Below, in pieces: positions 18,074 to 26,952 of a stretch of 64,000 nucleotides of DNA. Position numbers and translations under genes: made by a program. The notes below the pieces were generated by a model. It made no database searches. It had not been told where the DNA came from and saw only the letters and a list, made by a program, of their open reading frames with translations. The stretch is from Chitinophagaceae bacterium. Its GTDB lineage: Bacteria > Bacteroidota > Bacteroidia > Chitinophagales > Chitinophagaceae. The stretch is taken from positions 1 through 64,000 of the forward strand of contig JALNZE010000013.1 of the NCBI GenBank assembly GCA_023229465.1. Direction: 5' to 3'. Positions within the stretch are counted from its first letter, which is position 1, and each line of letters opens with the position of its first letter.

Positions 18074-18723
18074 TCAGGCTCAATAATAGGGGATTTAAAG
18101 CTACAAAAAAAGGGGGGAAACACCCTTTTTTGATTAACACAGAATAATGGCCGCGAAATAGCTCTTTACATACACGGGCTACCATTTTTTCGAATATTAT
18201 TAAATTGTAAAAAATAGAAACTGCACTTTCGCACGCCTTTCTTACCCTTGTTTGCTGGTCTTGCCATTAAGAAAAGTGATTTGAATAGGAGATCAGCCCC
18301 TTAACCAGAGTCTATTTTTTTACCCGTTTTTTATTACTTTAGTCGGTTACTAGTGATTTTTGTAAACAAAAAACGTACGCAAATAAAACTACTCATCTGG
18401 GAAGGCTGATAGTCTGGCCATTTATTACAAAAGGTTAAAAAAAGGGGTGTATGAACTTCCTTCCATAACACCCGATAATACATGCGCCACCATTGATGCG
18501 ATTCAGTTGCAATTGATTTTGCAGGGTATTGTACTTATTTCTGTAAAGAAAAAAGTTCGTTTTTCGTTGAACGGATCAATAGGTTGAGTTATGCACAAGT
18601 AGTTTTTGAAACTAAAAATAACACCTTGGTTGTGCACAATTTCAGGATGTTTTTGTAGGTAAATAAAGTGACCCATTTATTTGCTAAAATGCAATTACAG
18701 AGCGGGTTTTACACCATCAAACG
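18074..18723. other. Intergenic region without recognised gene
   Basis: AT-rich DNA with no open frame of note. It contains a G-run/C-run hairpin (an A7-G6 run around 18104-18117 facing ccctttttt at 18124-18132) that could terminate transcription in either direction. I cannot assign a promoter for the minus-strand operon with confidence. Confidence 0.45.
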
Positions 18724-19162
18724 ATGAAACAAAAACACGAAAATATTGACTACAAAATTGAGTTTGAAGAAGCGCTTGTTCTCATTGAGTCTCAAAGCAT
18801 AGCAATTCAAAAATTGCAAGCAACTGCTCAGGAGTATATAATTCGGGCTTCTACATTATAAACTCTGTAAATATTATTTCAAAAAGTCCATACAATTATG
18901 ATACGACTAATTTTATTAATGAATATTCCAATATCGGGGGAAAATTAAAAATTGGTTTTGATTTTTCCGTAAACGGTAAAGTATCTAAGATATTTACTAC
19001 TCTATTTAGTGCTACAGCAGAATGCATAAAGTATAGCATTTATGATGATATAATACCCTCGCCCTCCAGTTTAAGGTAAACAACAGAACCGAATTAAGCT
19101 GTTTCTGTATCAAAAACGGCCTGGTTAAACTACCTGCCTTTTACGATAAAACAGCTAATTAA
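18724..19162 (+). pseudogene. Decayed coding remnant of unknown family
   Basis: An ATG at 18724 opens a 45-codon frame (M-K-Q-K-H-E-N-I-D-Y...) that stops at 18859-18861. The +1-shifted frame is open across this stop and continues to a TAA at 19076-19078 with coding-like composition (N-E-Y-S-N-I-G-G-K-L-K-I-G-F-D-F). A third shift gives F-K-V-N-N-R-T-E-L-S ending at TAA 19160-19162. Successive open segments in three frames suggest one former gene of about 140 codons broken by at least two frameshifts. I do not recognise the family, and chance AT-rich frames are an alternative. Confidence 0.4.
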
Positions 19163-19207
19163 TATTCATCCGAAAAAACCATTACTTTCATGAACATATT
19201 TATGTTT

Positions 19208-20788
19208 ATGAAAGTCACACTCAAATTACGCCCCCTTTTTTTGATCTGCCTGGCAGCAACCCTGCCCGCTCATGCACAAGAATCCGATATCCTCATTAAA
19301 AACGGCAAAATACTCGATGGAACGGGCAATAGCTGGTATTATGCTGATATCGCCGTTCAGCATGGAAAAATCGTAGCTATGGGTAAACTGAACAAATGGA
19401 CCGCGGCAAAAACCCTGGATGCCCGGGGACTGATAGTAGCCCCGGGTTTTATTGATGTACACACCCATATTGAAGGCGATGAAAAGAAAAATCCTACCGC
19501 TGATAATTTTATTTACGATGGGGTAACCACGGTCGTTACCGGCAACTGCGGATTATCGCAGGTGAATATCGGCAGCTATTTTAGTATGATTGACAGTTTA
19601 AAGATTTCCATTAATGTGGCATCACTAATTGGGCATAATGATGTGCGCAAAGCTGCCATGGGCTCGGCCAACCGCGATCCGGATGAAGCGGAGATGAAAA
19701 AAATGGAAGAAATAGTTGAGCAGGCCATGAAAGATGGGGCCGTAGGTTTATCAACCGGACTCATTTATATACCCGGCACCTATTCAAAAACAGAAGAAGT
19801 AGTTCGACTGGCCAAAGCGGCCGCGAAATATAATGGGGTTTATGCCAGCCATATGAGAGATGAAGGTGACAGTGTTACACAAGCGATTGATGAAGCCATT
19901 CATATTGGAAGAGAAGCGAAAATACCGGTAGAAATATCTCATTTTAAATTAAGCGGCCAACAAAACTGGGGGCGCAGTAATGAAACCCTTCCCATGATTA
20001 TCAAAGCAAGGGAAGAGGGATTGGATGTAACGATTGATCAATATCCTTATACAGCAAGCAGTACCTCTTTAAGTACTTTATTACCCGATTGGGTTTTGGC
20101 CGACGGACAGGATTCGATCAAAGCAAGACTGGCCATACCAGCCATCAGGGAAACAGTAACGGCCTATATGCTTATGAGACTAAAGAAAAGAAAACTCAAA
20201 CATTTCAGTTATCCCGTGGTGGCTTCCTTCCGCGCTGATAGTACCCTGAATGGTAAAAGCATTGAAGCAATCAATCTCCTCAAAGGAAAAAAACACAAGG
20301 CCGCCAAAGAAGCTGAAACCATTATTGAGATGATGGAACAGGGCGGCGCCGGCATGATATTTCATGGTATGAGTGATAAAGATGTGAAAGCTATCATGCG
20401 ATATCCCTTTAATATGTTTGCCAGCGATGCCAGCATCCGTGTATTCGGATCGGGCAACCCTCACCCCCGCGGATATGGCACCAATGCAAGGGTATTGGGA
20501 AAATATGTGAGAGAAGAAAAAGTAATTTTACTGGAAGAAGCCATTCGCAGGATGACTTCTTTGCCCGCGCAAAAATTTCAACTAACCAACCGCGGTTTAT
20601 TACGTGAAGGATACGCGGCAGACATTGTGATTTTTGACGAACAAACAGTAGCGGATCTTTCCGGCTACGATAAACCGCATCAATATTCCACCGGGTTTAA
20701 ATATGTATTGGTAAACGGTACCCTTACACTGGATGAAGGCAAACACAATGGCACACGGGCCGGCGCTACTTTACGAATGAAAAACTAA
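19208..20788 (+). CDS. Exported N-acyl-D-amino-acid deacylase (D-aminoacylase) family amidohydrolase
   Basis: The protein is an amidohydrolase that would hydrolyse N-acyl-D-amino acids to D-amino acid and carboxylate. Starting at 19208 gives 526 residues with a compact signal peptide (M-K-V-T-L-K...A-H-A|Q); in-frame ATGs at 19190 and 19202 are also possible. Metal-site marks include F-I-D-V-H-T-H early, T-G-N-C-G with the Cys ligand characteristic of D-aminoacylases, A-S-H-M-R-D-E-G, E-I-S-H-F-K and F-A-S-D-A-S carrying the catalytic Asp. It is the first gene of a plus-strand run with a serine hydrolase, an M19 dipeptidase and a penicillin-acylase-like enzyme, spacing 3-48 bases, suggesting joint use of D-amino-acid-containing or acylated peptides. 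Confidence 0.88.
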   Translation: MKVTLKLRPLFLICLAATLPAHAQESDILIKNGKILDGTGNSWYYADIAVQHGKIVAMGKLNKWTAAKTLDARGLIVAPGFIDVHTHIEGDEKKNPTADNFIYDGVTTVVTGNCGLSQVNIGSYFSMIDSLKISINVASLIGHNDVRKAAMGSANRDPDEAEMKKMEEIVEQAMKDGAVGLSTGLIYIPGTYSKTEEVVRLAKAAAKYNGVYASHMRDEGDSVTQAIDEAIHIGREAKIPVEISHFKLSGQQNWGRSNETLPMIIKAREEGLDVTIDQYPYTASSTSLSTLLPDWVLADGQDSIKARLAIPAIRETVTAYMLMRLKKRKLKHFSYPVVASFRADSTLNGKSIEAINLLKGKKHKAAKEAETIIEMMEQGGAGMIFHGMSDKDVKAIMRYPFNMFASDASIRVFGSGNPHPRGYGTNARVLGKYVREEKVILLEEAIRRMTSLPAQKFQLTNRGLLREGYAADIVIFDEQTVADLSGYDKPHQYSTGFKYVLVNGTLTLDEGKHNGTRAGATLRMKN

Positions 20789-20791
20789 CCT

Positions 20792-21880
20792 ATGCGAAAA
20801 TACAGTTTCTTTTTTCTGCTTACTATCTGTACAATCACGCGGGCACAGCAGATAAATTATAATACGGTCGATTCTATTCTTCAATCAAACGCCGGCAAAA
20901 ACCATTTTAGCGGCGTAGTATTGATTGCAGAAAAAGGAAAGGTAAAATATGAACAGGCTTTGGGATACCGGGAGTTTGCGGAGCAGCTACCCCTTGAGAA
21001 GACAGCTATTTTTGAACTGGCCTCTGTAAGCAAACAATTCACCGCCATGGTGATTATGATGCTGAAAGAAAAAGGTCTCTTACAGTATGACGATCTGGTT
21101 GAAAAATACCTTGCTATTCCATACAAGGGCATTCGTATTCGTAATCTGTTAACCCATACCAGCGGTCTGCCCGATTACCAGGCTATTATGGATGCGCATT
21201 GGGATAAAAGCAAAATAGCCGGCAATAAGGATATTCTCGAATACCTGAATACTTACGCCCCTCCCATATTATTTGAACCGGGAACCAAATACACCTATAG
21301 CAATACCGGTTATGTATTGCTGGCAAGTATCGCTGAAAAAGTAAGTGGAAGGGATTTTATTGAATTCTGTAACAAAGAGATCTTTTATAAACTCAATATG
21401 ACACATACCGCCATCCGCACTTTGCAGGAGAAAGCGGCTGAGAAAAATTTTGCTATTGGACATATATTCGTGAAAGAAAAAAATGAATTTATCAGGGCCG
21501 ATTCCTTCCCCTCATCCGATTATACCATCTGGCTGGGTAACCGCAAAGGCCCGGGGCGTATCAGTTCTACCGCTGAGGATCTGCTGAAATGGGACCAGGC
21601 ACTGTACACAGAAAAACTTATCAGCCAATCAACACTGGAAGAAGCTTTTACACCCACCGTTTTGAAAGACGGCAAAATTTCTAATTATGGTTTTGGCTGG
21701 AATATGATTACCAATAATGCCGCCGGTAAAATTGTTTGGCATAATGGCGATAACCCGGGATATAAAACAAAAATCATGCGTTTTCCCGGAAAGCGAATCA
21801 CCCTGGTGATACTTTGTAACAATGCCTCTGATCAATTTGAAAAAATCAGTAAAGAGATCCAGGATGTGCTTACTAAATAA
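20792..21880 (+). CDS. Exported class C beta-lactamase-family serine hydrolase
   Basis: 362 residues with a signal peptide (I-T-R-A|Q-Q). It has the penicillin-binding/beta-lactamase fold motifs: S-x-x-K at S78-K81 (S-V-S-K), Y-x-N at Y169 (Y-S-N), and a terminal H-N-G-D-N-P-G-Y that replaces the K-T-G box as H-x-G. Relatives are D-aminopeptidases, esterases and D,D-peptidases (established); substrate cannot be read from sequence. It starts 3 bases after the D-aminoacylase stop, so the two are surely co-transcribed. A role in trimming D-residue peptides fits the neighbourhood but is inference. Confidence 0.88.
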   Translation: MRKYSFFFLLTICTITRAQQINYNTVDSILQSNAGKNHFSGVVLIAEKGKVKYEQALGYREFAEQLPLEKTAIFELASVSKQFTAMVIMMLKEKGLLQYDDLVEKYLAIPYKGIRIRNLLTHTSGLPDYQAIMDAHWDKSKIAGNKDILEYLNTYAPPILFEPGTKYTYSNTGYVLLASIAEKVSGRDFIEFCNKEIFYKLNMTHTAIRTLQEKAAEKNFAIGHIFVKEKNEFIRADSFPSSDYTIWLGNRKGPGRISSTAEDLLKWDQALYTEKLISQSTLEEAFTPTVLKDGKISNYGFGWNMITNNAAGKIVWHNGDNPGYKTKIMRFPGKRITLVILCNNASDQFEKISKEIQDVLTK

Positions 21881-21928
21881 CCAACGTTTCAAAACCCTAT
21901 TCAACCTTTACTTTTAAATACACTACAC

Positions 21929-23101
21929 ATGATCAAACTATTATTTCTGCTCATCGCGATCCCTTTTACCATTCAGGCTCAGAATTATCAGAAGCTACAT
22001 GCCAAAGCCATCGTAGTTGATTCGCACAATGATATCCTTACCGCCTGTATGGAAAAAAAGGTAAGCATGGATGCCGATCTGAAGGGAAGAACGCACTCAG
22101 ACCTGAAAAGATGGAAAGAGGGAGGTGTGGATGCGCAATTATTTTCTGTCTGGTGTGATGGAGACCAGGCAAACCCTTATGCCTGGGCCACCCGCGAGAT
22201 GGATACTTTGGATGCCGTGGTAAGCCGTAACCCCGATAAGATGGTAATCGTAAAAAATTATAAAGAATTAAAACAGGCTATAAAAAATAAAAAACTCGCA
22301 TCCATGTTTGGTGTGGAGGGTGGCCATATGATTGAAAACAACCTGGATAACCTGAATACCTTTTATAACAGGGGTACCCGGTATATGACACTCACCTGGA
22401 ACAATTCCACTTCATGGGCCACTTCCGCTATGACAGAAACAACCAAAAAAGACAGCCTGGCCCTCGCACACAAAGGATTAACGGATTTTGGAAAACAGGT
22501 TGTAAAACGAATGAATGAACTGGGCATGGTGGTTGATATATCGCATGTGGGTGAACAAACTTTCTGGGATGTTATTCATACAACTACCAAACCGGTTATT
22601 GCCTCACACAGTAATGCGTATGCATTATGTCCTGTTTTCCGTAACCTGAAAGATGAACAGATCCTGGCCATTGGAAAAAATGGCGGTGTAATTGATCTGA
22701 ATTTTTATGCCGGTTTCGTTGACAGTAGTTTCCGGAGCAAGGAAATAAAATTTATTCTTTCGCACGCAAGGGAAATCGATTCATTGAGGGAAGCCGGTGT
22801 GCAGCGTGAATATGCCATCACCCTTATTACCGAAAAATATGCATCGGAGGTTGAAGCAGCCAGGCCACCCATGCGTATGTTACTTGACCACCTGGATTAT
22901 ATAGTAAACCTGGTTGGCGTAAACCATGTAGGTTTGGGTTCTGATTTCGATGGCATTAGTTCCGCGCCAAAACAACTGGATGATGTTACCAGTTACCCGC
23001 TCATCACCAAAGCCTTACTGGAAAGAGGGTACCGTAAAAAAGACATTACAAAAATATTAGGAGGAAATATTTTAAGGGTATTGAAGGCTAATGAAAATTA
23101 G
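21929..23101 (+). CDS. Exported membrane-dipeptidase (peptidase M19) family zinc dipeptidase
   Basis: 390 residues with signal peptide (T-I-Q-A|Q). M19 renal-dipeptidase marks are the first zinc-binding H-N-D in V-D-S-H-N-D-I, the bridging Glu region G-V-E-G-G-H, V-D-I-S-H-V-G, P-V-I-A-S-H-S-N and the C-terminal G-L-G-S-D-F-D-G. Members cleave dipeptides and often accept a D-amino acid at the C-terminal position (established). This fits with the neighbouring D-aminoacylase. It lies 48 bases after the serine hydrolase and 35 before the acylase gene, in the same direction. Confidence 0.92.
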   Translation: MIKLLFLLIAIPFTIQAQNYQKLHAKAIVVDSHNDILTACMEKKVSMDADLKGRTHSDLKRWKEGGVDAQLFSVWCDGDQANPYAWATREMDTLDAVVSRNPDKMVIVKNYKELKQAIKNKKLASMFGVEGGHMIENNLDNLNTFYNRGTRYMTLTWNNSTSWATSAMTETTKKDSLALAHKGLTDFGKQVVKRMNELGMVVDISHVGEQTFWDVIHTTTKPVIASHSNAYALCPVFRNLKDEQILAIGKNGGVIDLNFYAGFVDSSFRSKEIKFILSHAREIDSLREAGVQREYAITLITEKYASEVEAARPPMRMLLDHLDYIVNLVGVNHVGLGSDFDGISSAPKQLDDVTSYPLITKALLERGYRKKDITKILGGNILRVLKANEN

Positions 23102-23136
23102 CGTTGCTATTTCAATAATTATTAAATGACAGCCGT

Positions 23137-25323
23137 ATGAAAAAAATATTCCTTACCCTGCTTCTCCTTCCGCTACAATTGCTGGCACAGCCTTTCAGTA
23201 AAACCGAGATCAGTAACTGGCAACAGCAAGCCAAAAGGGTAACCATCATCCGCGATAACTGGGGCATTCCGCATATTTATGGCAAATCAGACGCGGATGC
23301 CGTATTTGGTTTATTGTACGCGCAATGCGAAGATGATTTTAAAAGAGTAGAGATGAACTATGTAGAGAAATTGGGAAGATTGGCTGAGGTGAATGGAGAA
23401 AAAGACCTATATAATGACCTGCTCATCCGCATGATTATAGATTCAACAGATGCCATTGCAGATTACAAAAAAAGTCCAATTTGGTTAAGGCAATTACTCA
23501 ATGCGTATGCGGATGGCATCAATTATTATCTGTATAAACACCCTGAAACCAAAGCTGCTTTACTTACCCGTTTTCAACCCTGGTACCCATTACTCTGGAC
23601 CGATGGAAGCATTGGCGCCATAGATATAGCGGATATAACAGTGAATGAATTGAAAAACTTTTACTCGGGAGAGCCGGCCATTACCGCATCTGTCGCTTCC
23701 GGGGAAATAGATCCCTTGCCCGGCGGCTCCAACGGTTTTGCCATTGCCCCTGCCAAAACCGCATCGGGCAATGCCATCCTCTATATCAATCCGCATGTAA
23801 CTTTTTATTTCAGGCCCGAGGTAGCGGTAGAAAGTGAACAGGGATTGCATGCCTATGGAGCCGTTACCTGGGGCCAGTTCTTTATTTACCAGGGCTTTAA
23901 TGAACACTGTGGGTGGATGCATACTTCCAGTTACAGTGATGTTGCAGATACTTATTCAGAAAAAATTATTCAGAAAGAGAACGCGTTTTTTTATGCATAC
24001 GATGGAAAATCAAGGCCCGTTATCCAAAAAAAAATAACGCTTAAATACCTTTCCAATAATAGCCTTACCAGCAAAACCATCAACACCTATTACACGCACC
24101 ACGGGCCCGTTATGGCCAGCAGAAATGGCAGTTGGATAAGTGTAAAAGCAAATAACCGGTCCATCAGGGGTATCATACAATCCTGGAAACGTACCAAGGC
24201 CAAAGGATTGGCTGATTTTAAAAAGAGCATGGAACTATTGGCCAACACTTCCAATAACACAGTGTATGCGGATGACAAGGGAAATATCTCTTACTGGCAT
24301 GGCAACTATATGCCTGAGAGAGATCCCAAACTTAACTGGTTACATCCCGTTGATGGCAGTACTTCTAAAACAGAATGGAAAGGTATCCATCGTTTACCGG
24401 AATTGGTACAGGTACACAACCCCGCAACCGGCTGGATACAGAATTGCAATTCAACCCCTTTTACCGTATCGGGAAGCAGCAGTCCGAAGAAAGAAAATTT
24501 TCCGGTATACATGGCGCCTAACGGTGAAAACTTCAGGGGTATTACTGCCGCAAAAATATTAGCTAACACAAACCAATACACCATTGATAAAGTGATCGCT
24601 TCAGGTTACGATACATATCTATCCGCCTTTGAACTATTGTTACCTGCCTTATTTAAGGCTTACAATACCAAAAAAGCAGACCCCATTTATGAACCACTGG
24701 AAAAGGCTGTAAGCCTGCTGACTAACTGGGACCTTCGTTCTTCTGAATCATCTGTAGCTACTACGGTTGCCATTGAATGGGGACAAAAGTTATGGCCAAC
24801 GATTGTAAAAGGAACCGGGCATCCGGATGAGTCGCCGGATATAGTAGAAAAAACCAAGCGATTTGCAAGCGCCGCTTCCGTAGAAACATTACTGGATACA
24901 TTATCTCTAACCATACATGAGCTTACCGAAAAATTCGGCGCCTGGCAAAAACCATGGGGAGAAATCAACCGTTTTCAACGTTTATCCGGCGATCTCAAAG
25001 AAAAATTTGATGATACCCAGCCAAGTATTCCTTCCGGTTTTGCGGCTTCTACCTGGGGCTGTTTGCCATCCTTTGTAAGCAGAACAACTCCACAAACTAA
25101 ATTGCGTTACGGATATAGTGGTAACAGTTTTATCTGTGCGGTAGAATTTGGTAAAAAGATAAAAGCTAAATCATTACTGGCAGGTGGAGAAAGTGGCGAT
25201 GTAAATTCCAACCATTTTAAAGACCAGGCAGAGATGTATACCAGGGGGCAGTTTAAAGAAGTATTATTTTATAAGGATGACGTTTTGAAGCATGCGGAGA
25301 AAACGTATCATCCGGGGAGTTAG
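23137..25323 (+). CDS. Exported penicillin acylase family Ntn hydrolase
   Basis: 728 residues with signal peptide (L-L-A|Q-P). Penicillin/acyl-homoserine-lactone acylases are made as a precursor that self-cleaves before a Ser, which becomes the N-terminal nucleophile (established). Here the nucleophile is Ser198 in P-G-G-S-N-G-F-A-I-A-P, followed by the usual I-N-P-H-V and later H-H-G-P-V. The alpha part (about 25-197) contains R-D-N-W-G-I-P-H-I-Y-G and the G-L-L-Y-A-Q-C-E-D-D motif. It could hydrolyse N-acylated peptides, beta-lactams or acyl-homoserine lactones; the substrate is undetermined. It is the last gene of the plus-strand hydrolase run. Confidence 0.9.
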   Translation: MKKIFLTLLLLPLQLLAQPFSKTEISNWQQQAKRVTIIRDNWGIPHIYGKSDADAVFGLLYAQCEDDFKRVEMNYVEKLGRLAEVNGEKDLYNDLLIRMIIDSTDAIADYKKSPIWLRQLLNAYADGINYYLYKHPETKAALLTRFQPWYPLLWTDGSIGAIDIADITVNELKNFYSGEPAITASVASGEIDPLPGGSNGFAIAPAKTASGNAILYINPHVTFYFRPEVAVESEQGLHAYGAVTWGQFFIYQGFNEHCGWMHTSSYSDVADTYSEKIIQKENAFFYAYDGKSRPVIQKKITLKYLSNNSLTSKTINTYYTHHGPVMASRNGSWISVKANNRSIRGIIQSWKRTKAKGLADFKKSMELLANTSNNTVYADDKGNISYWHGNYMPERDPKLNWLHPVDGSTSKTEWKGIHRLPELVQVHNPATGWIQNCNSTPFTVSGSSSPKKENFPVYMAPNGENFRGITAAKILANTNQYTIDKVIASGYDTYLSAFELLLPALFKAYNTKKADPIYEPLEKAVSLLTNWDLRSSESSVATTVAIEWGQKLWPTIVKGTGHPDESPDIVEKTKRFASAASVETLLDTLSLTIHELTEKFGAWQKPWGEINRFQRLSGDLKEKFDDTQPSIPSGFAASTWGCLPSFVSRTTPQTKLRYGYSGNSFICAVEFGKKIKAKSLLAGGESGDVNSNHFKDQAEMYTRGQFKEVLFYKDDVLKHAEKTYHPGS

Positions 25324-25347
25324 GAGTTGGGATGTAACTTAATTGCT

Positions 25348-26925
25348 TCATCGCTTATCAATCGCTTTAATATGGTACTCCTGAATCAATGCAGGATTTT
25401 CAGGTGTTAGGGTAAAGCTTACCCAGACATTGGCTTTTTCTCCTTCTAATATAAAATATCCCCTTAACTGATTTTCGGGTACCACTTCATTTATTTTATT
25501 GATCTTACCTGCTTTGGCAAATATTTCATTGGCTTCTTTTTTCATTGTATCCGTAAAATAATCGGCAAAGAAATTATCCGCAAAAATTCCGGAACCGGTT
25601 GCATTGGTAAAATCAGGAAGCAATTTTATGAGCTCATCACGCCTTTGTATTAATAGGTGAGAAGCCGGTAACTGTCTTGGTTTTAATTGCGCCAACCGGA
25701 TTAAAGTATCCAGTACAGAAAAATTAGGCGGGGTGGTGGGTGCATACGTAACATTGGCAAAAAGAATCACGCCCAATCCATACTCCGGTAAGAAGCGCCA
25801 GTTACTGCCAAAGCCGGGCAAGCCACCGCTATGCGCCACATAGGTCCGGCCTTCACAATCCCTTGTAATATTTAATCCATATGCATAAGAAGAAGTAGTG
25901 GCGCAGGCCCGGCCACTGGAATATTTGAAATTGGGATTCAACCCTATCAAACGCCAGGGCTGGTGCATTTCGCGGATAGAACTTCTATTTACAGGACCGG
26001 TCTCCGCTTCATTTCTCGCGGGCCATGCAGTTTGATGCAGGGCCACATATTTACTGAATGATTCTATAGAAGTAATCATACCACCCATTGCACCATAAAT
26101 ACCATCATGCAACAAAGCCTCTTCGCGCCAGTTATCATTAATCCAGCGATATCCATGGGCGAGGTCATTGGCGGGCACTTTACTGTATTCCCATTGTGCC
26201 TGGTTCATGCCTAAAGGTTTCCATATATTTTTTTCGATATAGTCGCTGTAAGGAATACCTGTAATTTTTTTAATGATATATCCCAACATCGCAAAACCCA
26301 GATTGCTGTATTCATATTCCAGGCCCGGATCATTAGAAAATGAAATGCCTTTTTTGATCAAATTAATTAAGTCTGCATCAGTATCTTCCAGTTGCCTGTC
26401 GCCCCATGGATTGTCTTCCGGAAAACCGGCTGAATGCGTTAATAAATTTTGAACGGTTATTTCAGGCGCATCATTGGTTAGTTTCTGCCCCTTCATTTCA
26501 GGAATATATTTATAAACCGGATCGTCTAATGTAAGCTTGCCTTCATCACGGAGTTTTACTATCGCCATGGCAGTAAAGCTTTTACTCATCGATGCGATGC
26601 GAAACATTGATTGGGTAGTAGCAGGGATTTTTTTATCTATATCCGCATATCCCCCACTTCCCGAATACACCAGTTTCCCATCCAGCACAATACCAAATGC
26701 ATACCCGGGAAAATGATTTTTATCCGCGTAACGCTTATAGACCTCATCAACTAAAGGAAAAAAAGATTGTAGTTTTTGTACCCTTTCCTTATCTGTAAAG
26801 GAGGGAGCCTGGTAGGAAGCGTTGGGGTTTTGAATAGCCGTATTCATTTGTCCATAACCAACCATTGATACAAAAAAAGTACAAGCGATGATTAGCTTCT
26901 TAAATGCGACAGATGTTTGCATCAT
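25348..26925 (-). CDS. Exported class C beta-lactamase-family serine hydrolase, larger
   Basis: 525 residues with a signal peptide (V-G-Y-G|Q). Active-site motifs: S112-M-S-K115, Y-S-N in E-Y-E-Y-S-N-L-G-F, and H-S-G-G-L-P-G-F. A C-terminal domain of about 130 residues follows the catalytic domain, as in the longer esterase/D-aminopeptidase-like members. It is convergent with the acylase gene, 24 bases from its stop, and unlike the shorter serine hydrolase is on the opposite strand. It probably belongs functionally with the hydrolase group but is separately transcribed. Confidence 0.87.
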   Translation of the reverse strand: MMQTSVAFKKLIIACTFFVSMVGYGQMNTAIQNPNASYQAPSFTDKERVQKLQSFFPLVDEVYKRYADKNHFPGYAFGIVLDGKLVYSGSGGYADIDKKIPATTQSMFRIASMSKSFTAMAIVKLRDEGKLTLDDPVYKYIPEMKGQKLTNDAPEITVQNLLTHSAGFPEDNPWGDRQLEDTDADLINLIKKGISFSNDPGLEYEYSNLGFAMLGYIIKKITGIPYSDYIEKNIWKPLGMNQAQWEYSKVPANDLAHGYRWINDNWREEALLHDGIYGAMGGMITSIESFSKYVALHQTAWPARNEAETGPVNRSSIREMHQPWRLIGLNPNFKYSSGRACATTSSYAYGLNITRDCEGRTYVAHSGGLPGFGSNWRFLPEYGLGVILFANVTYAPTTPPNFSVLDTLIRLAQLKPRQLPASHLLIQRRDELIKLLPDFTNATGSGIFADNFFADYFTDTMKKEANEIFAKAGKINKINEVVPENQLRGYFILEGEKANVWVSFTLTPENPALIQEYHIKAIDKR

Positions 26926-26952
26926 AAAATTTCATTTAAATAAAACGACCAT

